From: Sandarakinorhabdus sp. AAP62
GTDB taxonomy: Bacteria > Pseudomonadota > Alphaproteobacteria > Sphingomonadales > Sphingomonadaceae
Assembly (NCBI RefSeq): GCF_000331225.1
Contig: NZ_ANFY01000006.1
Span: forward strand, 62,001 to 126,000
DNA: 64,000 nucleotides
Reading direction: 5' to 3'
The position numbers were made by a program, and so were the translations under genes. Position 1 is the stretch's first letter. Every line of letters begins with the position of its first letter. The notes beneath the pieces are model-generated. The model was given only the letters and a program-made list of their open reading frames with translations, did no database searches and was not told the origin of the DNA. This document shows positions 40,349 through 48,838 of this stretch, one piece after another.

Positions 40349-41620
40349 TCAACAGTTTTGCGGCGAGAGACCCGGCGGCGTTGGCCCGCCACTGGCCCAA
40401 TCCAGCAGTTCCACCATGTGGACGATATGCAGTTCAGGCCCACCGCTCTGCCCAATCTGGCCGATGCAGCCGATGTTGCTGCTGGCCACGATCTGCGCGC
40501 CGGTGGCCGCCAGCGCCGCCTGCTTGCGGCGCTTGAGTTCGGCCGAAAGTTCGGGCTGCAGGATGGCATAGCTGCCGGCCGAACCGCAGCAGACATGGGC
40601 TTCGGCCGGATCGCGCACGTCAAAGCCGGCCGCCACCAGCAACTGGCGCGGCGCCGCCTTCACCTGCTGGCCGTGCTGCAGGGAACAGGCGCTGTGCCAG
40701 GCGACAGCGATGCCGGGAGGCAGCTGCGGCGGCAGCGGCGGCAACAGGGCCAGATATTCGGAAATGTCGCGCGCCTGGGCGGCAATGGCAGCGGCGCGGG
40801 CGGCCATGGCGGGATCATCGCCAAACAGCGCTGCATAATCCTTGATCACCGTGCCGCAGCCTGATGCGGTGATGATGATGGCATCCACCGGCCCCACCGC
40901 TTCCCAGGCTTCGATGTTGGCGCGGGCATGGGCGGCGGCGGCGGCTTCGCGGCCGAGGTGATGATCGAGCGCACCACAGCAGGCCGATTGCCGGGTGATC
41001 ACCACCTCCACGCCATGACGGGCGAGCAGGCGCAGCGCCGCATCGTCGATGGCCGGACGCAGCACCGGCTGCACGCAGCCCAGGTGCAGGATAACCCGGC
41101 CAACGCGGGCAGCGGCCGGCAGCGGTGGCGCCAGGCGCTCGGCCAGACCTGCTGCCGGCACATCATCCGGCACCATCGCCAGCATGGCCGCCAGGCGGGC
41201 GGGCAGCAACGGCGCCAGCCCCCGCACCAGCCGGCCCGCGCGCAGAGCCAGGCGGAAAAGGCCGCGCCGGGTGAGCAGCGCCGGCAGCAGGGCGCGCAGC
41301 AGGCGATCGGGCAGCGGCCGGCGATGGGTGGTTTCGATATGGGCGCGGGCGGCATCAACCAGATGCATGTAATCCACCCCCGACGGGCAGGTGGTGGTGC
41401 ACGACAGGCACGACAGGCAGCGATCGATATGGTGCACGGCACGCGGGGACGGGGCAGCGGCCGGGTTGGCCAGCATATCCTTCATCAGCCAGATGCGGCC
41501 GCGCGGGCTGTCCAGCTCGTCGCCGGTGACCAGGTACGTCGGGCAAGTGGCAGTGCAGAAGCCGCAGTGCACGCATTTGCGGATGCGATCCTGCGCGGCG
41601 GCGACATCGATGCTGCTCAT
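40349..41620 (-). CDS. glcF: Glycolate (2-hydroxyacid) oxidase iron-sulfur subunit
   Basis: 423-aa protein with two N-terminal 4Fe-4S ferredoxin motifs (CVHCGFCTATCP and CLSCLSCTTTCP) and two CCG domains (ACCGALDHH, VCCGSAGSY) that bind a further cluster. Passes electrons from the flavin subunits to the quinone pool. ATG at 41620 overlaps the glcE stop (ATGA). The three Glc subunits are encoded in order D-E-F, each overlapping the next. Similar three-subunit oxidases act on D-lactate, so substrate (glycolate versus lactate) is set by context here. Confidence 0.93.
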   Translation of the reverse strand: MSSIDVAAAQDRIRKCVHCGFCTATCPTYLVTGDELDSPRGRIWLMKDMLANPAAAPSPRAVHHIDRCLSCLSCTTTCPSGVDYMHLVDAARAHIETTHRRPLPDRLLRALLPALLTRRGLFRLALRAGRLVRGLAPLLPARLAAMLAMVPDDVPAAGLAERLAPPLPAAARVGRVILHLGCVQPVLRPAIDDAALRLLARHGVEVVITRQSACCGALDHHLGREAAAAAHARANIEAWEAVGPVDAIIITASGCGTVIKDYAALFGDDPAMAARAAAIAAQARDISEYLALLPPLPPQLPPGIAVAWHSACSLQHGQQVKAAPRQLLVAAGFDVRDPAEAHVCCGSAGSYAILQPELSAELKRRKQAALAATGAQIVASSNIGCIGQIGQSGGPELHIVHMVELLDWASGGPTPPGLSPQNC

Positions 41621-42750
41621 GCCGCGCCTCCCGGTGCCGCGGCGGGCGACAGGATGCCGGCGGGATCGAACAGCGCCTTCACTCGCGCCGACAGGGCGGC
41701 CACGCCCGGTTCCAGCGGCGCACGCGCCGGGATCGGGCCGTCGCCGCGCAGCCGTTCGGCATGGCCCTCGCGGCCGGCCGCCTGCGCCACCAGCGCATGC
41801 ACATCGAGGTCGGCCGCACTGGCCGGCAGCAGCACCCAGGCCAGCGCGCCGGCCCAATCCAGCCGCAACCGCGCTGCTGGCGGCAGCAAGGCCGCCAATG
41901 CCGGCGCACGGCTGGCGGGCAGCGGACAGCGCCAGATGATTTCGTCGGCGCGGGCATGGCCATGAAGGCTGGCGATCGCCGCCCACAGCGCGCGGCTGGC
42001 GTCGCCCTCGATCAGCTGGCCAGCGGGCAGCCGGGCGCGGGCGGCGTCCACCAAGGCTGGCAGCACGGCCGCGCTGGCCTCGATGCGCAACTGCACCGCG
42101 CCCTCACTCCACGCCGCGCCGGTGATGCCGCCGTCGATCATCAGCGCATCGGCCATGATGCGCACTGCCTTGGCCGGCGTGTCGGCGGGGAGCAGCAGGG
42201 TCGCCTGCGCCGGCGCCAGCGGCAGCACTTTCAGGGTGATCTGAGTCAACACCGCCAGCGTGCCGCGTGAGCCGGTGAGCAGGCGCGGCAGATCAAAGCC
42301 CGTCACATTCTTCAGCACCTTGCCGCCAGCGGTTAAAATCTCGCCGCGCCCGGTCACACCCGAAAGGCCCAGCACATGATCACGGCAAGCCCCGGCGAAC
42401 GGTCGGCGCGGGCCGGAAAGCCCGCTCGCAATGGCACCGCCGATCGTGCCATGGCCCAGCCCCCAGATGGCATCAGGCGAAGGCGGCTCGAACGCGAGGC
42501 ACTGGCCGGATTGCGCCAGCAGTCGTTCGACATGATCGAGCGGCGCCGACGCTGGCAGGGTGAGCAGCAGCTCGGCCGGATCATGATCAATGCTGCCACC
42601 AAGACCGGTCAGATCCAGGTCCGCCTCGGCTGGGCCAGGGCCGATGCCGGGCCGGCTGCCGCTGCCGGAAACGGCCAGCGACCGCCCATGCGCCGCTGCA
42701 TCGCGGATCACTTCGGCCAGTTGCTCAGTCGTGGCAGGGCGACAGGCCAT
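41617..42750 (-). CDS. glcE: Glycolate oxidase FAD-binding subunit GlcE
   Basis: 377-aa FAD-binding-4 protein, a shorter paralogue of GlcD without the C-terminal catalytic half. Seen: the FAD region PPSPDAIWGLGHGTIGGAIASGLSGPRR and GKVLKNVTGFDLPRLLTGSRGTLAVLT, typical of GlcE. Needed for activity of the GlcDEF complex on the inner face of the membrane. ATG at 42750 shares its A with the glcD stop. Length is normal. Confidence 0.92.
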   Translation of the reverse strand: MACRPATTEQLAEVIRDAAAHGRSLAVSGSGSRPGIGPGPAEADLDLTGLGGSIDHDPAELLLTLPASAPLDHVERLLAQSGQCLAFEPPSPDAIWGLGHGTIGGAIASGLSGPRRPFAGACRDHVLGLSGVTGRGEILTAGGKVLKNVTGFDLPRLLTGSRGTLAVLTQITLKVLPLAPAQATLLLPADTPAKAVRIMADALMIDGGITGAAWSEGAVQLRIEASAAVLPALVDAARARLPAGQLIEGDASRALWAAIASLHGHARADEIIWRCPLPASRAPALAALLPPAARLRLDWAGALAWVLLPASAADLDVHALVAQAAGREGHAERLRGDGPIPARAPLEPGVAALSARVKALFDPAGILSPAAAPGGAA

Positions 42751-44234
42751 CAGAATCGGGGCAATTCAGGAAATGGCAGCCGCCCACCATGGACATGCAT
42801 GGCGTTCATTTCGGCACAGCGCGACAGGGTGGGGAATAATTTGCCGGGATTGAGCAGGCCATGCGCGTCAAAAGCGCATTTCAGCCGGCTCTGCACCGCC
42901 AGATCGATGGCGCTGAACTGATGTTCCATCAGATCGCGCTTTTCCACACCCACGCCATGTTCGCCGGTCAGCACGCCGCCGGCATCAACGCAGGCTTTCA
43001 ATATCGCGGCACCGGCCGCTTCTGCCGCCGCGGTCTGGCCCGGCACCGATGCATCATACATCACCAGCGGGTGGAGATTGCCATCGCCTGCATGGAACAC
43101 GTTGGCCACCCCCAGGCCGTGGCGGGCGACAATGGCGCTGATCTCGCCCAGCACCGCGCCAAGCTGCCGGCGCGGGATGGTGCCATCGACGCAATAATAA
43201 TCCGACGCGATGCGACCCACGGCGGGAAACGCCGCCTTGCGCCCGGCCCAGAACAGCAGCCGCTGCGCTTCGTCGGTGGAGGCGCGCAGGTGGGTGCAGT
43301 TGTGAGCCTTGGCGATTTGGGTGATGCGGGCAAGCTGGTCGTCAACCTCGGCCGCGCTGCCATCGGCTTCCGCGATCATCAGCGCTGCCACATCGGTCGG
43401 GTAACCCGCCTGCACGAAATCCTCGGCCGCGCGGATGGCCGGTGCGTCCATCATCTCCAGCCCGGCCGGGATGATGCCAGCCGCGATGATCGCCGCCACA
43501 CAGTCGCTGGCATCGGCGACGGAGGGAAAGCCGAGCAGCAGCGCGCGCTGCGTCGCGGGTTTGGGCAGGATGCGCACCGTCGCTTCGGTGACGACGCCCA
43601 ACAGCCCCTCCGAGCCACAGACCAGACCGAGCAGATCATAGCCGGCCTGCTCCTGCCCCGGGCCACCCAGGCGCAGCACCGTGCCATCGATCAGCACCAG
43701 TTCCACCCCCAGCAGATTGGGGCTGGTGGTGCCATATTTCAGGCAATGCACGCCGCCGGCATTTTCCGCGACATTGCCGCCAATCGAACAGGCAATCTGG
43801 CTCGACGGATCGGGCGCATAATAAAAGCCCTTGTGCGCAATGGCTTGCGATACGGCGAGATTGGTCACACCCGGCTGCACCACGGCGCAGCGATTGTCAT
43901 AATCCACGCGCAATATGCGGTTGAAGCGCGCCATGCCGAGCACGATGCCATCGGCCAGCGGCAGCGCCCCGCCCGACAGCGAGGTGCCCGATCCGCGTGC
44001 GACCACCTTCACGCCATTGGCATGGCACCAGGCCAGCACCCGGCTCACCTGTTCCGTCGTGCGCGGCAACACCACGGCCAGCGGGCTTTGCCGGTACATC
44101 ACCAGCCCATCGCTGCCATAGGGCGAGACGCCATCCACATCGGCGATCACCCCATCCGGCACGATGGTGCCAAGCGCAGCGGCGATTTCAACCTGTCGGG
44201 CCATGACAGCAGCGTCGGGTTCTGGCATCTTCAT
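42750..44234 (-). CDS. glcD: Glycolate oxidase catalytic flavoprotein subunit GlcD
   Basis: 494-aa FAD-linked 2-hydroxyacid dehydrogenase. FAD-binding-4 domain (VVARGSGTSLSGGALPLADGIVLG about residues 77-100; IGGNVAENAGGVHCLKYGTT about 150-170) and FAD-oxidase C domain with HAGDGNLHP and the C-terminal GEHGVG. Converts glycolate to glyoxylate; close homologues use D-lactate. First gene of glcDEF, divergent from the IlvD/Edd dehydratase over a 110-bp region with a GntR-type operator. In this setting it would remove the two- or three-carbon hydroxyacid made by the FAH-type hydrolase. Confidence 0.93.
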   Translation of the reverse strand: MKMPEPDAAVMARQVEIAAALGTIVPDGVIADVDGVSPYGSDGLVMYRQSPLAVVLPRTTEQVSRVLAWCHANGVKVVARGSGTSLSGGALPLADGIVLGMARFNRILRVDYDNRCAVVQPGVTNLAVSQAIAHKGFYYAPDPSSQIACSIGGNVAENAGGVHCLKYGTTSPNLLGVELVLIDGTVLRLGGPGQEQAGYDLLGLVCGSEGLLGVVTEATVRILPKPATQRALLLGFPSVADASDCVAAIIAAGIIPAGLEMMDAPAIRAAEDFVQAGYPTDVAALMIAEADGSAAEVDDQLARITQIAKAHNCTHLRASTDEAQRLLFWAGRKAAFPAVGRIASDYYCVDGTIPRRQLGAVLGEISAIVARHGLGVANVFHAGDGNLHPLVMYDASVPGQTAAAEAAGAAILKACVDAGGVLTGEHGVGVEKRDLMEHQFSAIDLAVQSRLKCAFDAHGLLNPGKLFPTLSRCAEMNAMHVHGGRLPFPELPRF

Positions 44235-44264
44235 GCGATCATCCTGGGCTGCGACGGGTCTGGT

Positions 44265-44301
44265 TTGACAGGGTAAAACTGTCGTCTATATACAGTTTTA
44301 C
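44265..44301. promoter_or_regulatory. Promoter and GntR/FadR-type operator between glcD and the dehydratase
   Basis: TTGACA (44265-44270), a 16-bp spacer and TATATA (44287-44292) form a consensus-like promoter for the dehydratase. Overlapping its -10 is CTATATACAG (44286-44295), 9/10 to the site at 40261, within longer inverted arms GTAAAACTGT and ACAGTTTTAC (44273-44282, 44292-44301). The central TATATA can also serve the divergent glcD transcript. Confidence 0.72.
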
Positions 44302-44344
44302 GGCGGCGCAAGACGATAGACCGCGCCCGTGCGGGGGAGAACAA

Positions 44345-46162
44345 GTGGCAGACGGCGGCACCCCAGACAGCGGGAACCCCGGCAGGGCCCCGGATGGCAG
44401 CCGGCGGCGCCTGCGCTCGCAGGACTGGTTCGCCAATCCCGACCGGCCCGACATGGTGGCGGTCTATCTCGAGCGCTTCATGAATTATGGCCTCACACCG
44501 GCCGAATTGCGTTCTGGCCGTCCGATCATCGGCATCGCCCAGTCGGGCAGCGATCTCAACCCTTGCAACCGTGTGCACCTGCAACTGGCGCAGCGGGTCA
44601 AGGAAGGCATTCGCGACGCCGGCGGCATCGCCATGGAATTCCCGCTGCATCCGATCTTCGAGAATTGCCGCCGCCCTACCGCCGCGCTCGATCGCAACCT
44701 GGCCTATCTGGGGCTGGTCGAGATATTGAACGGCTATCCTCTCGATGGCGTGGTGCTCACCACCGGCTGCGACAAGACCACGCCCAGCGGCATCATGGCC
44801 GCCGCCACAATGGATCTGCCGGCCATCGTGCTGTCCGGCGGGCCGATGCTGGATGGCTGGCACGAAGGCAAGCGGGTCGGCTCCGGCGCGGTGATCTGGG
44901 CCAGCCGCAAGCGCCTCGCCGCCGGCGAGATCGACGAGGAGGGCTTCATCGCCGCTGCTGCCGCGTCCGCCACGTCGGTCGGTCATTGCAACACCATGGG
45001 CACCGCCTCCACCATGAACGCCATCGCCGAAGCGCTGGGCCTGTCCCTGCCCGGCTGCGCGGCGATACCGGCGGCCTGGCGGGAACGGGCGCAATATGCC
45101 TACGCCACTGGGCACCGTATCGTCGAGATGGTGCGTGACGATCTGCGCCCCAGCCGCATCCTGACGCGGGAAGCCTTCCTTGATGCCATCACGCTCACCG
45201 CGGCGATCGGCGGTTCCACCAATGCCCAGCCGCACATCACCGCGATGGCCCGCCACGCCGGCCAGAACATCACGGTGGACGACTGGCGGGACCGGATGGG
45301 CGTGCCGCTGATCCTCAACATGGCACCGGCAGGTACCCACCTCGGCGAAGGCTTTGCCCGCGCCGGCGGCGTTCCGGTGGTACTGAAGGAACTGGCCCGC
45401 GCCGGCCTCATCCACCCTGAACGGCTGACCGTAACCGGGCAGACGCTGGCAGCCAACATTGCCAACGCCCCAGATGCCGATGGTGACGTGATCCGCACCG
45501 TGGCCGATCCGCTCCGCCCCGCTGCCGGCCTGATGCCGATCAGCGGCAATCTGTTCGATTTCGCCATCCTGAAGGCCAGCGTGATCAGCGACGAGTTCCG
45601 CCGCCGCTACCTGGAGCGAACGGGAGCGCACGGCGTCTATGAAGGCCGCGCCATCGTGTTCGATGGCGGCGATGATTATCATCACCGCATCAACGATCCG
45701 GCGCTGGGGATCGATGCCGATTGCATCCTGGTCATGCGGGGCGCCGGCCCAATCGGCTGGCCGGGCAGCGCCGAAGTGGTCAACATGCAGCCGCCCGATG
45801 CGCTGATCCGCGCCGGCATCACCAGCCTGCCCACCATTGGCGATGGCCGCCAATCCGGCACGTCAGATTGCCCGTCGATCGTGCATTGCTCGCCCGAAGC
45901 GGCAGCTGGCGGGGGACTCGCCTGGCTGCGGACAGGTGACATCATCCGCATCGATCTCAATGCCGGCCGCTGCGACGCCCTGGTGGACGAAGCCGAAATC
46001 GCCCGCCGCATGGCCGAATGGCCGGCCGCTCCGCCAGCCAGCCACACCCCGTGGGAAGCGCTGTACCGCGCCCATGTCGGCAGCCTGGAAGGCGGCGCCG
46101 TGCTGGAATTCGCCGTGGATTTCCAGAAGGTCGGGGCGCGCCTGCCCCGGCACAACCACTGA
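44345..46162 (+). CDS. Sugar-acid dehydratase, IlvD/Edd family (arabinonate/xylonate dehydratase-like)
   Basis: 605-aa iron-sulfur dehydratase that removes water from an aldonate to give a 2-keto-3-deoxyaldonate. Fe-S ligand cysteines at about 74 (NPCNRVH), 142 (TGCDKTTPSG) and 215 (GHCNTMGTAST); C-terminal GPIGWPGSAEVVNM and the DGRQSGTS loop. Both the length and the SQDWFANPDRPDMVAVYLERF start fit the pentonate dehydratase branch rather than dihydroxyacid dehydratase IlvD. GTG start at 44345 after GGGGGAGA. Divergent from glcDEF under a GntR-type operator, followed by the regulator gene and an FAH-type hydrolase. Confidence 0.9.
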   Translation: MADGGTPDSGNPGRAPDGSRRRLRSQDWFANPDRPDMVAVYLERFMNYGLTPAELRSGRPIIGIAQSGSDLNPCNRVHLQLAQRVKEGIRDAGGIAMEFPLHPIFENCRRPTAALDRNLAYLGLVEILNGYPLDGVVLTTGCDKTTPSGIMAAATMDLPAIVLSGGPMLDGWHEGKRVGSGAVIWASRKRLAAGEIDEEGFIAAAAASATSVGHCNTMGTASTMNAIAEALGLSLPGCAAIPAAWRERAQYAYATGHRIVEMVRDDLRPSRILTREAFLDAITLTAAIGGSTNAQPHITAMARHAGQNITVDDWRDRMGVPLILNMAPAGTHLGEGFARAGGVPVVLKELARAGLIHPERLTVTGQTLAANIANAPDADGDVIRTVADPLRPAAGLMPISGNLFDFAILKASVISDEFRRRYLERTGAHGVYEGRAIVFDGGDDYHHRINDPALGIDADCILVMRGAGPIGWPGSAEVVNMQPPDALIRAGITSLPTIGDGRQSGTSDCPSIVHCSPEAAAGGGLAWLRTGDIIRIDLNAGRCDALVDEAEIARRMAEWPAAPPASHTPWEALYRAHVGSLEGGAVLEFAVDFQKVGARLPRHNH

Positions 46163-46207
46163 TCGGCACCAATGGCGGGACATTTGCCCAAGTCGCTGCC
46201 TGCCGGC

Positions 46208-46243
46208 TTGCGTGCCGGCGATTGCGGCCTATATGCTGTACAA
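46208..46243 (+). promoter_or_regulatory. Probable promoter of the GntR regulator gene
   Basis: TTGCGT (46208-46213), 16-bp spacer, TATATG (46230-46235), with a CTGTACA element at 46236-46242 that weakly resembles the operator at the other four promoters. It lies in the 139-bp gap between dehydratase and regulator, so the regulator can be expressed on its own. Confidence 0.4.
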
Positions 46244-46301
46244 AATGCTGGGTCACGCGCGGCAACAGTGCAGCGGCCTCAGCAAAGAGGAAACTGGCAC
46301 C

Positions 46302-46979
46302 GTGGCGACTGCAGAACCCCTCGCCCTGACCGAGACGCCGTCCACCCTGCGCAACCATATCGCGCGCGCCTTGCGGCAGCAGATATTGGCGGGCCGGTAC
46401 AAGCCGGGCGACCGGCTGAACGAAAGCCAGATCGCGCGCGAATTTACCACGAGCCGCATTCCGGTGCGCGAGGCGTTGTCCCACCTGCAGGAACAGGGCC
46501 TGGTGATGAACCTGGAACGCCGCGGCATGTTCGTCATGCAGCTTTCCGAAACCGAGGTGCAGCAGATCAATTCACTGCGAATCGTGCTGGAAGCCGAAGC
46601 GATGAAGCTGGCGCGGGCCCACCTGACCCCCGAAATTCGCGCCCAGCTGGAAGAACTTGTGGACCAGATGGAGCATTGGGAGGGCCCGCTGGCCGAAGCC
46701 GCCGATCTGGATCGCCGCTTCCACCAGTTGATCTGGCGCACCGCCGGCAATCCCTGGCTGGAACGCATGCTGGATCAACTGACGATCGCGCTGTTCGCCC
46801 ACAAGACACTGGAACATGTGTCGCGCGAGATGCGGCAATGGCGGCTGAATCATCATCGCGAACTGCTCGACGTGGTGACTGGTGGCAACGCCGATCCGCG
46901 CATGGCGCTGCTCACCCACTTGCGCATGGCCTATTCCGAACCGGAGCGTTTCTCCAGCATGGCGCTGACCGACGATTGA
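46302..46979 (+). CDS. GntR-family regulator, FadR (FCD) subfamily
   Basis: 225-aa repressor: N-terminal winged HTH (LRNHIARALRQQILAGRYKPGDRLNESQIAREFTTSRIPVREAL, about residues 14-57) and a C-terminal all-helical FCD domain that normally binds a carboxylate ligand through a metal (DLDRRFHQLIWR, NHHRELLD). Start GTG 46302 with AGAGGAAA upstream; no similarity before it. Lies between the dehydratase and the FAH hydrolase. It is the only GntR gene in the window and the natural candidate for the GTATAC-core sites at 40261, 44286, 49833 and 60489, with a sugar acid or keto-deoxy acid as inducer (inference). Confidence 0.9.
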   Translation: MATAEPLALTETPSTLRNHIARALRQQILAGRYKPGDRLNESQIAREFTTSRIPVREALSHLQEQGLVMNLERRGMFVMQLSETEVQQINSLRIVLEAEAMKLARAHLTPEIRAQLEELVDQMEHWEGPLAEAADLDRRFHQLIWRTAGNPWLERMLDQLTIALFAHKTLEHVSREMRQWRLNHHRELLDVVTGGNADPRMALLTHLRMAYSEPERFSSMALTDD

Positions 46980-47028
46980 ACCCCTGCCCGCTGGCAGGGA
47001 CATTCCTGCCAGATGAAAGGGCAAATCC

Positions 47029-47874
47029 ATGAAATTGCTGCGTTACGGAGCCCGCGGCCATGAACGGCCGGGCGTGCTCGACAGCGCGGGGCAGATTCGC
47101 AGCCTCGCCGGCATCATCCCCGATATCGATGGTGCGCTTCTGGACCGGCTGCCCGCGGCACTGGCCGGCATCGACGTGACAGCGCTGCCGGTGGTAAGCG
47201 ATGATGTGCGTATCGCCGAACCGGTGGGCCGCGTTGGCAAGTTCATCTGCATCGGCCTCAACTATATCGATCATGCCAACGAAGCCGGCATGGCCGTGCC
47301 GACAGAGCCGATCATCTTCATGAAGGCCACCTCCAGCATCATCGGGCCGAACGACGATGTGCTGCTGCCGCCGACATCGGTAAAGAGCGATTGGGAAGTG
47401 GAACTGGGCGTCGTGATCGGCCGCGAGGCCCGCTATGTCAGCAAGGACGCGGCGATGGACCATGTCGCCGGGCTGGTGCTGGTCAACGATCTTTCGGAAC
47501 GCGAATATCAGCTGGAACGCGGCGGCCAGTGGGACAAGGGCAAGGGCTGCGACACGTTCGGCCCGTTCGGCCCGTGGCTAGTGACGCTGGAAGAGGTGGA
47601 CGACATCAATAATCTGGACCTGTGGCTTGATCTGAACGGCAAGCGCGTGCAGACCGGCAACACTGACAAGCTGATCTTTGATGTGCCTACCGTGGTGTCT
47701 TACGTCAGCCAGTTCATGAGCCTGCAGCCCGGCGACATCATCTCCACCGGCACACCGCCCGGCGTGGGCATGGGCATGAAGCCGCCGGTGTTTCTGAACG
47801 ATGGCGATGTAATGGAACTGGGTATCAGCGGGCTGGGCCGGCAGCGCCAGCAGGTCAGGCGCTGGCCGGGCTGA
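47029..47874 (+). CDS. Fumarylacetoacetate hydrolase family protein (2,4-diketo-3-deoxyaldonate hydrolase-like)
   Basis: 281-aa FAH-fold enzyme. Contains IGLNYIDHANEAGM, EPIIFMKATSSIIGPNDDV, the metal ligands in WEVELGVVIG (Glu) and LVNDLSEREYQ (Asp), KGCDTFGPFGPWL, and STGTPPGVGMGM. This subgroup includes the 2,4-diketo-3-deoxy-L-fuconate and -pentonate hydrolases that split the C3-C4 bond, giving pyruvate plus lactate or glycolate; many are labelled ureidoglycolate lyase. Starts 49 bp after the regulator. The BDH2-like SDR gene just downstream on the other strand would make its substrate, which supports the assignment. Confidence 0.85.
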   Translation: MKLLRYGARGHERPGVLDSAGQIRSLAGIIPDIDGALLDRLPAALAGIDVTALPVVSDDVRIAEPVGRVGKFICIGLNYIDHANEAGMAVPTEPIIFMKATSSIIGPNDDVLLPPTSVKSDWEVELGVVIGREARYVSKDAAMDHVAGLVLVNDLSEREYQLERGGQWDKGKGCDTFGPFGPWLVTLEEVDDINNLDLWLDLNGKRVQTGNTDKLIFDVPTVVSYVSQFMSLQPGDIISTGTPPGVGMGMKPPVFLNDGDVMELGISGLGRQRQQVRRWPG

Positions 47875-47894
47875 ACCTGCTCCGGAATGGGCCC

Positions 47895-48086
47895 TGGAGC
47901 GGTTTTCGATCAACTTGGGTCTGCGGCGCGGGAGCGATTTTGGTTTGGGGCAAGAAGCGAGGAGGGCGCGATGCCTTAAGCATCGTAACCGATGAGCGAC
48001 GCTGCCCTGAGCCGAAATCGCCCCGCCCCGAAGGGGTCGCCCTTAAGGGCGATGACGCTGATCCAAGTTGGTCGAAAGCTGCTCTA
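47895..48086. mobile_element. MITE-like palindromic intergenic element
   Basis: About 192 bp between the convergent FAH and SDR genes that folds back on itself. Outer arms 47895-47925 and 48056-48086 are about 31-bp imperfect inverted repeats (AGCGGTTTTCGATCAACTTG against AGCAGCTTTCGACCAACTTG). Inner arms built on GGGAGCGATTTTGG/ CCGAAATCGCCCC also pair, and two TTAAG palindromes occur inside. It has no coding capacity; its right end contains the SDR stop codon. A non-autonomous transposed element is the best reading; a structured RNA is the alternative. Confidence 0.6.
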
Positions 48087-48824
48087 AAGGCTCATGCCGC
48101 CATCAATGACGATGTTGCTGCCGCTCATGAAGGTCGCCTCGTCGCTGGCCAGCAACACGGCGACGGCGGCGATTTCCTCGGGCGTGCCGATGCGGCCCAT
48201 CGGCTGCCGCGCCACGAAGGCGGCACGGGCCGCATCGGCATCACCGGTGGCGGCAAGACGATCCGCCAAGCTGGGGCTGTCTACCGTGCCAGGGCTGATG
48301 GCATTGCAGCGGATTCCATCGGCGATGAAATCGCGCGCCACCGACATGGTCAGGCCGATCACCGCCGCCTTGGTGGTGGCATAGGCGCAGCGGTTGGGCG
48401 CCGCCTTCACCGACGACACAACCGAAGCGATGTTGATGATCGAGCCCCGCCGCCGCGCCTGCATCGCCGGCAGGAACGCCCGGATGGTGGTGGCCATCGC
48501 CAGCACGTTCAGGTTCCAGCTGCGGTTGAAATCCTGCGCCGTGCTTTCAAGGATGGTGCCATTGGCCACCCAGCCGGCGCAGTTCACCAGCACATCGACA
48601 TTGCTGTGGGTCACTGCCGCTTCATTCACTGCCACCTCATCAGTGACGTCCAGCACCACCAGGCGCGCGCCGGTACCGGCATAGGCGGCGGCCAGGCGAT
48701 CGGCTGCGATGTCGGTGGCGATCAGGGTCGCGCCTTCAGCCAGAAAGGCCCGACCGATAGCAAGGCCGATCCCCTGCGCGGCGCCGGTCACAAGGGCGGT
48801 GCGGCCTGCCAGTCTGCTGCTCAT
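48084..48824 (-). CDS. SDR dehydrogenase, BDH2-like (2-keto-3-deoxyaldonate 4-dehydrogenase candidate)
   Basis: 246-aa classical SDR: NAD motif TGAAQGIG (residues 13-20), NCAG, catalytic Ser134 in NIASVVSSVK, Tyr148 and Lys152 in NRCAYATTKAAVIGLT, and PGTVDSPSL. The VVSSVK..PNRC.Y..TKAAVIGLT block is the hallmark of the BDH2/DHRS6 branch that includes the bacterial 2-keto-3-deoxy-L-fuconate dehydrogenase. With the dehydratase and FAH hydrolase next to it, oxidation of C4 of a 2-keto-3-deoxyaldonate is the expected reaction. Its stop lies in the MITE-like element. 14 bp separate it from the next SDR upstream, so the two form an operon. Confidence 0.85.
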   Translation of the reverse strand: MSSRLAGRTALVTGAAQGIGLAIGRAFLAEGATLIATDIAADRLAAAYAGTGARLVVLDVTDEVAVNEAAVTHSNVDVLVNCAGWVANGTILESTAQDFNRSWNLNVLAMATTIRAFLPAMQARRRGSIINIASVVSSVKAAPNRCAYATTKAAVIGLTMSVARDFIADGIRCNAISPGTVDSPSLADRLAATGDADAARAAFVARQPMGRIGTPEEIAAVAVLLASDEATFMSGSNIVIDGGMSL

Positions 48825-48838
48825 GTGCGGTGTTCCAA

